Shown here piece by piece: positions 61,249-64,000 of a stretch of 64,000 nt of DNA. The notes under the pieces were generated by a model that made no database searches, was not told the origin of the DNA, and saw nothing but the letters and a program-made list of their open reading frames with translations. The first letter of the stretch is position 1, and each line of letters begins with the position of its first letter. This DNA comes from Rhizobiales bacterium 32-66-11 (lineage in GTDB: Bacteria; Pseudomonadota; Alphaproteobacteria; Rhizobiales; Xanthobacteraceae): contig NCEH01000008.1 of NCBI GenBank assembly GCA_002304505.1, positions 32,880 to 96,879 of the forward strand, in the 5' to 3' direction. The position numbers were made by a program, and so were the translations under genes.

Positions 61249-61746
61249 TCACTTGAAGGAAGGATGTTTGTTAGGGAGCTGCAGGTCCTCCTTTGCCCTC
61301 GCAATTTCCGCATCAAACGCATCATGATGATCGTCGTGACTACTGACGAATTCTTTTACCGAAGGCGCTGCTGATCTTTCACACCAGTTAGCAAGTCGCG
61401 CGCTTTCTTCGCTTTGCGTCGGTCCGTAGCGCTCTCTGATAGCGAGCAACACACCGATGCGCGCTGCATTCGCCGAACGGACCACAACTTCCAACGCCTC
61501 AGCTTGAGGCAAGCCAGAGATCACGTCACTTCGAACGTGCAGCATGAGCTGTTGCGCATCGCCGACACTGCCTCTTGTCCTTTCAATGATCGATGGATCA
61601 TATTGAGCGCAATACACCACAAAATTGTGAGCAATATCCGCTTTCGCAAGAATTCGCACGAGACTGTCATCATCGGCGGCGAACGCTGGTGTCAAACAAG
61701 CGGAAAGTAGAATTGCGCCTGTTCCGATTTTCCACTCGCGTGTCAT
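61249..61746 (-). CDS. Hypothetical secreted helical protein
   Basis: This protein of about 165 residues has an N-terminal signal peptide (WKIGTGAILLSACLTPAFA) and a mature part that looks alpha-helical (ADIAHNFVVYCAQYDPSIIE; EALEVVVRSANAARIGVLLA), with two Cys and a His/Asp-rich segment (SSHDDHHDAFDAE) near the end. No family is recognised. The ATG at 61746 is preferred for the GGAG before it. Confidence 0.7.
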   Translation of the reverse strand: MTREWKIGTGAILLSACLTPAFAADDDSLVRILAKADIAHNFVVYCAQYDPSIIERTRGSVGDAQQLMLHVRSDVISGLPQAEALEVVVRSANAARIGVLLAIRERYGPTQSEESARLANWCERSAAPSVKEFVSSHDDHHDAFDAEIARAKEDLQLPNKHPSFK

Positions 61747-61831
61747 TGTCGACTCCATGGGGGCTGGCCTGTGTATTGAGCGGTCCTGATTTAGAAGACG
61801 CCAGTCAGGACCGCGTCTGACCCATTCGTGG

Positions 61832-62395
61832 TCATTTCGCGGTTCGAACCCCGGTGATCATTCGACGAAGAACCTCGTCGCGTCGGATGAGATGGTGCCA
61901 GAGTGCCGCGGCGGCGTGAACGACCGCGACGGCGAGCAGCGACCATGTGAGAACCCGATGGATTGGGGCAAAGGCAGCGCTGTTCACATACATGGCGCCG
62001 GTGCCGGTAATGGGCAGCGCGAAGAGCAGGCCGTACAGTAGCGCGTGACTAACCGCTGTCCCCCAACGCGTGATCTGCGAGGAGGCCGCTGGCAGCGGCG
62101 GGACACCATGAAGATATCTGAGGCCGATACGGACTACTGCGAAGGCCAGAATAAGCCAGCCGCCCCAGGCGTGGACGCGGTGCAGGAAGAGGTCGAATGG
62201 AGCCGGCTGCATGAAGGCATGCGTCATGTGGGTGCGGGCAATGGCCCATGACGTGGGAATCTGGGTCAGGCACAGCAGGACCACGCCCCAATGCAAGAGC
62301 CGCTGGACCACGGAATAGCCTGCTGCAGGGCGTGCGACCAGGAGCGTTCTGGTTAGCCGGCTTGCCTTCCGAATGCTCACCGATCGTTCGTCCAT
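61832..62395 (-). CDS. Cytochrome b561-type membrane protein
   Basis: This protein of about 187 residues has four hydrophobic helices and haem-ligand candidates in VVQRLLHWGVVLLCLTQIP, FDLFLHRVHAWGGWLILAFA, AVSHALLYGLLFALPITG and VVHAAAALWHHLIRRDEVLRRM. Such proteins carry electrons between quinol and periplasmic partners. It lies at the left of a copper gene cluster and may serve in copper or redox detoxification. The start at 62395 is preferred to 62431. Confidence 0.85.
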   Translation of the reverse strand: MDERSVSIRKASRLTRTLLVARPAAGYSVVQRLLHWGVVLLCLTQIPTSWAIARTHMTHAFMQPAPFDLFLHRVHAWGGWLILAFAVVRIGLRYLHGVPPLPAASSQITRWGTAVSHALLYGLLFALPITGTGAMYVNSAAFAPIHRVLTWSLLAVAVVHAAAALWHHLIRRDEVLRRMITGVRTAK

Positions 62396-62405
62396 GGTTG
62401 TGCTC

Positions 62406-62672
62406 TCAGCTCGGAATCGGGCTGGCGCCACGGAAGCGCATGAACAGGTTTGGCGTTTCGGAACCGAAAGCCATCACGTCGTAGGTCTCCGGTTCCATCC
62501 CCGCGACGTCCATGCCTGGCGATCCCACCGGCATGCCGGCAACGGCGATGCCGCGTACGGACGGACGCGCAGCCAGGAGCCGGATCAAAGCCGTGGCTGG
62601 AACATGGCCTTCGAGAAGGTAGTTTTCGACCTCGGCCGTGTGGCAGGGAGCGCCGCAGCGCTCCCCGGGATA
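62406..62672 (-). pseudogene. DUF411 protein remnant
   Basis: The frame encodes the C-terminal two-thirds of a DUF411 metal-binding protein (CHTAEVENYLLEGHVPATAL, GIAVAGMPVGSPGMDVAGM, YDVMAFGSETPNLFMRF). The first part with the CGCC-type motif is missing: no start or similarity is seen upstream, where the CusF-like gene ends at 62681. It is a truncated remnant of a copper-cluster gene, and the cytochrome gene starts close after it. Confidence 0.75.
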
Positions 62673-62680
62673 GCGAGATG

Positions 62681-62965
62681 TTAGTTCGCCTTGGCGATCT
62701 TGGTGACCGTCAGACGGCCGCTCACCCGATCCGCCTCGAACTTCACCTTGTCGCCGACCTTGACCGCTTTCAGCATGGCCGGGTCGGCGACGGCGAACAC
62801 CATCGTCATGCCGTCCATGTCGAGGTTCTTGATCGGCCCATGCTTGAGCGTGACCTTGCCCTGGGCCTGGTCGATCTTGGTGATCTGTCCATCGACCGGA
62901 GCCGCCTGCGCCAAGGCAGCGGTCGAAAACGCGGAGATCGCCGCTGCCATTATAAGCTTACGCAT
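62681..62965 (-). CDS. CusF-like periplasmic copper-binding protein
   Basis: This 94-residue protein has a signal peptide (MRKLIMAAAISAFSTAALA) and a small beta-barrel with the copper site near KHGPIKNLDMDGMTMVF, where His and the two Met correspond to the CusF ligands. CusF-like proteins bind copper(I) or silver in the periplasm and hand it to efflux systems. It lies 25 bp after the cupredoxin gene in the same orientation. Confidence 0.9.
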   Translation of the reverse strand: MRKLIMAAAISAFSTAALAQAAPVDGQITKIDQAQGKVTLKHGPIKNLDMDGMTMVFAVADPAMLKAVKVGDKVKFEADRVSGRLTVTKIAKAN

Positions 62966-62990
62966 AATTATGCTCCTTTGTTGAGTGCAA

Positions 62991-63461
62991 CTACTTGACG
63001 ATGATGGTGCCGGTCATGCCGGATTCCCGGTGACCGGGGATGAGGCAGGAGAAGTCGAACTCCCCGGCCTTGGTGAACTTCCAGACAATTTCGCCGGTCT
63101 TCTTCGGTGCTAGGCGCTTGGCGTTGGGATCGTCATGCTCCATGTCCGGGTTCTTCATCATCTCGGCCATGTGCTTGAGGTTTTCGTCGAGCGTGCCGAC
63201 GACGATCTCGTGATCGAGCTCACCATTGTTACGGATGGCGAACTTGACCTGCTCTCCCTTGCGGATGTCGATCTTGTTCGGGATGAACACCATCTTCCCG
63301 TCCGATTCACGCATGGTGATCTGGATGGTGCGCGCCGCTTTCTTGGGATCTCCAGGCTCGCCATACGCGCGGTCATCCCCATGGGAATGGCCAGCGTCGG
63401 CCAGCGCTGCGGTCGACAGGGTAAGGGCCGCAAGCGCGGCGATCAGGAATCGTGGTTGCAC
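62991..63461 (-). CDS. Cupredoxin family protein
   Basis: This protein of about 156 residues has a signal peptide (FLIAALAALTLSTAALA), a His-rich segment after cleavage (DAGHSHGDDRAYGEPG) and a cupredoxin fold with type-1 copper ligands: His in NGELDHEIVVG and Cys-His-Met in FSCLIPGHRESGMTG. A GTG at 63461 with AAGGA at good spacing is preferred over ATG at 63488. It follows the multicopper oxidase gene in the same operon and would bind or pass copper in the periplasm. Confidence 0.88.
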   Translation of the reverse strand: MQPRFLIAALAALTLSTAALADAGHSHGDDRAYGEPGDPKKAARTIQITMRESDGKMVFIPNKIDIRKGEQVKFAIRNNGELDHEIVVGTLDENLKHMAEMMKNPDMEHDDPNAKRLAPKKTGEIVWKFTKAGEFDFSCLIPGHRESGMTGTIIVK

Positions 63462-63474
63462 GTAGGAATCCTTC

Positions 63475-64000
63475 TCAATGATTGCCATGGGGGGATTTTT
63501 TGCCGGGTTTCACGACGTTGAACTCGGCGGTCCTCGACTTGTCGAACGCGGCAGGAGGCTCGCGTTCGGCTCTTTTCGGTTCGCCCTTCCACTCAAAGGC
63601 GACCGTACCTTCCGGGTGCTTGAACCATCCCGGATCTTTGTAATCGCCGGATGCGAGCCCCTCGCGCACCTTGACGACCGAGAACATGCCGCCCATCTCG
63701 ACCGCCCCGAACTGGGCGAAGCCCGTCATCATCGGCAGGGTGTTGTCGGGCAGCGGCATCTCCATCTCGCCCATGTCCGCCATGCCGGCCGTGCCCATCG
63801 GCATGTAGTCGGGGACGAGCTTGCGGACCTTCTTGGCGAACTCCTTCTTGTCGACGCCGATGAAGTTGCGCACGTCGTGGCCCATGGCGTTCATGGTGTG
63901 ATGCGACTTGTGGCAGTGGATCGCCCAATCGCCGGGCTTGTCGGCGACGAAATCGAAGGCCCGCATCTGCCCGACCGCGCAGTCGATGGTGACCTCGGGC
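63475..64000 (-). CDS. Multicopper oxidase, C-terminal part (runs off the window)
   Basis: The visible 174 codons are the end of a CopA-type multicopper oxidase that continues beyond 64000. The type-3/type-1 copper site reads WAIHCHKSHHTMNAMGHD, and a Met-rich segment (MADMGEMEMPLPDNTLPMM) follows. The end is KSPHGNH. Such periplasmic enzymes oxidise copper(I) to less toxic copper(II). With the cupredoxin, CusF-like and DUF411 genes it forms a copper resistance cluster. Confidence 0.92.
   Translation of the reverse strand, partial: PEVTIDCAVGQMRAFDFVADKPGDWAIHCHKSHHTMNAMGHDVRNFIGVDKKEFAKKVRKLVPDYMPMGTAGMADMGEMEMPLPDNTLPMMTGFAQFGAVEMGGMFSVVKVREGLASGDYKDPGWFKHPEGTVAFEWKGEPKRAEREPPAAFDKSRTAEFNVVKPGKKSPHGNH

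Noticed and set aside
61782..61815. Hairpin CGGTCCTGA...TCAGGACCG after the helical secreted protein as terminator
   Set aside because: The stem is 9 bp with a 15-base loop and no T-run, and it lies upstream of the 61249 gene's start, so it does not sit at a transcript end.
1..64000. CRISPR arrays, tRNA and rRNA genes
   Set aside because: I saw no regularly spaced repeats, and no recognisable tRNA or rRNA sequence anywhere in the window.

Overview
The window looks like accessory (genomic-island or plasmid-like) DNA from a high-GC alphaproteobacterium, most likely of the Hyphomicrobiales. That placement is inferred from protein flavour (a HmrR/CueR-type copper regulator, DUF2934, DUF6629, VIT-type carrier, IS66 and IS407-group elements). 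No rRNA, tRNA or other taxonomic marker is present to prove it. The region is heavily rearranged: an intact IS66-family element splits a gene, a partial IS3-family element is fused to a truncated transporter, and there are cut-off remains of an integrase, a cation ATPase, a chromate transporter and a DUF411 gene.

Layout: 1-3734 an enoyl-CoA hydratase/phosphate acetyltransferase gene split by IS66; 3895-5827 a lemA operon with two TPM proteins; 6257-8938 a two-component system and a cytochrome b561; 9044-15206 an integrase remnant, a DedA-PAP2-LssY fusion, a VIT carrier, a truncated MFS gene joined to IS3 remains, and an ATPase remnant; 15250-20450 lipid enzymes (plsC, cfa), a zinc alcohol dehydrogenase, two small proteins and PPK2; 20646-24628 an MFS transporter, a CPD-type P1B ATPase and a Cys-rich mini-protein; 24964-29868 an HlyD/ABC efflux operon; 30048-36360 a 2-oxoacid:ferredoxin oxidoreductase operon with a SLC13-type carrier nearby; 36648-39217 a frameshifted CPL-type ATPase, truncated chrA and DUF2934; 39393-42583 glucan phosphorylase, CBS-BON and DUF6629 genes; 42805-46233 cueR/copA/copZ; 46540-47826 an MgtC-like protein; 47857-56399 a long operon copB-prs-xfp-MBL-AMP/thymidine phosphorylase-small ORF; 57025-58665 a CPA1 antiporter; 58807-61746 small secreted proteins around a Crp/Fnr regulator; 61832-64000 a copper-handling cluster (cytochrome b561, DUF411 remnant, CusF-like, cupredoxin, multicopper oxidase).

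Two themes connect the genes. One is copper and heavy-metal handling: four P1B ATPases with four different transmembrane metal motifs (CPD, CPL, CPC, CPH), CopZ, CueR, CusF-like protein, cupredoxin and multicopper oxidase. The other is low-oxygen or energy-starved metabolism: phosphoketolase, phosphate acetyltransferase, alcohol dehydrogenase, ferredoxin-dependent 2-oxoacid oxidoreductase, PPK2, glycogen phosphorylase and a nucleotide phosphorylase. Six intergenic sites of the form CTTTGAT-N4-RTTAAGG, an FNR/FixK-like dyad, lie in front of genes of both groups and suggest one dispersed regulon. A different, CRP-like site (TGTGA-N6-TCAC) lies at nearly the same distance before two paralogous small secreted protein genes that flank a Crp-type regulator.
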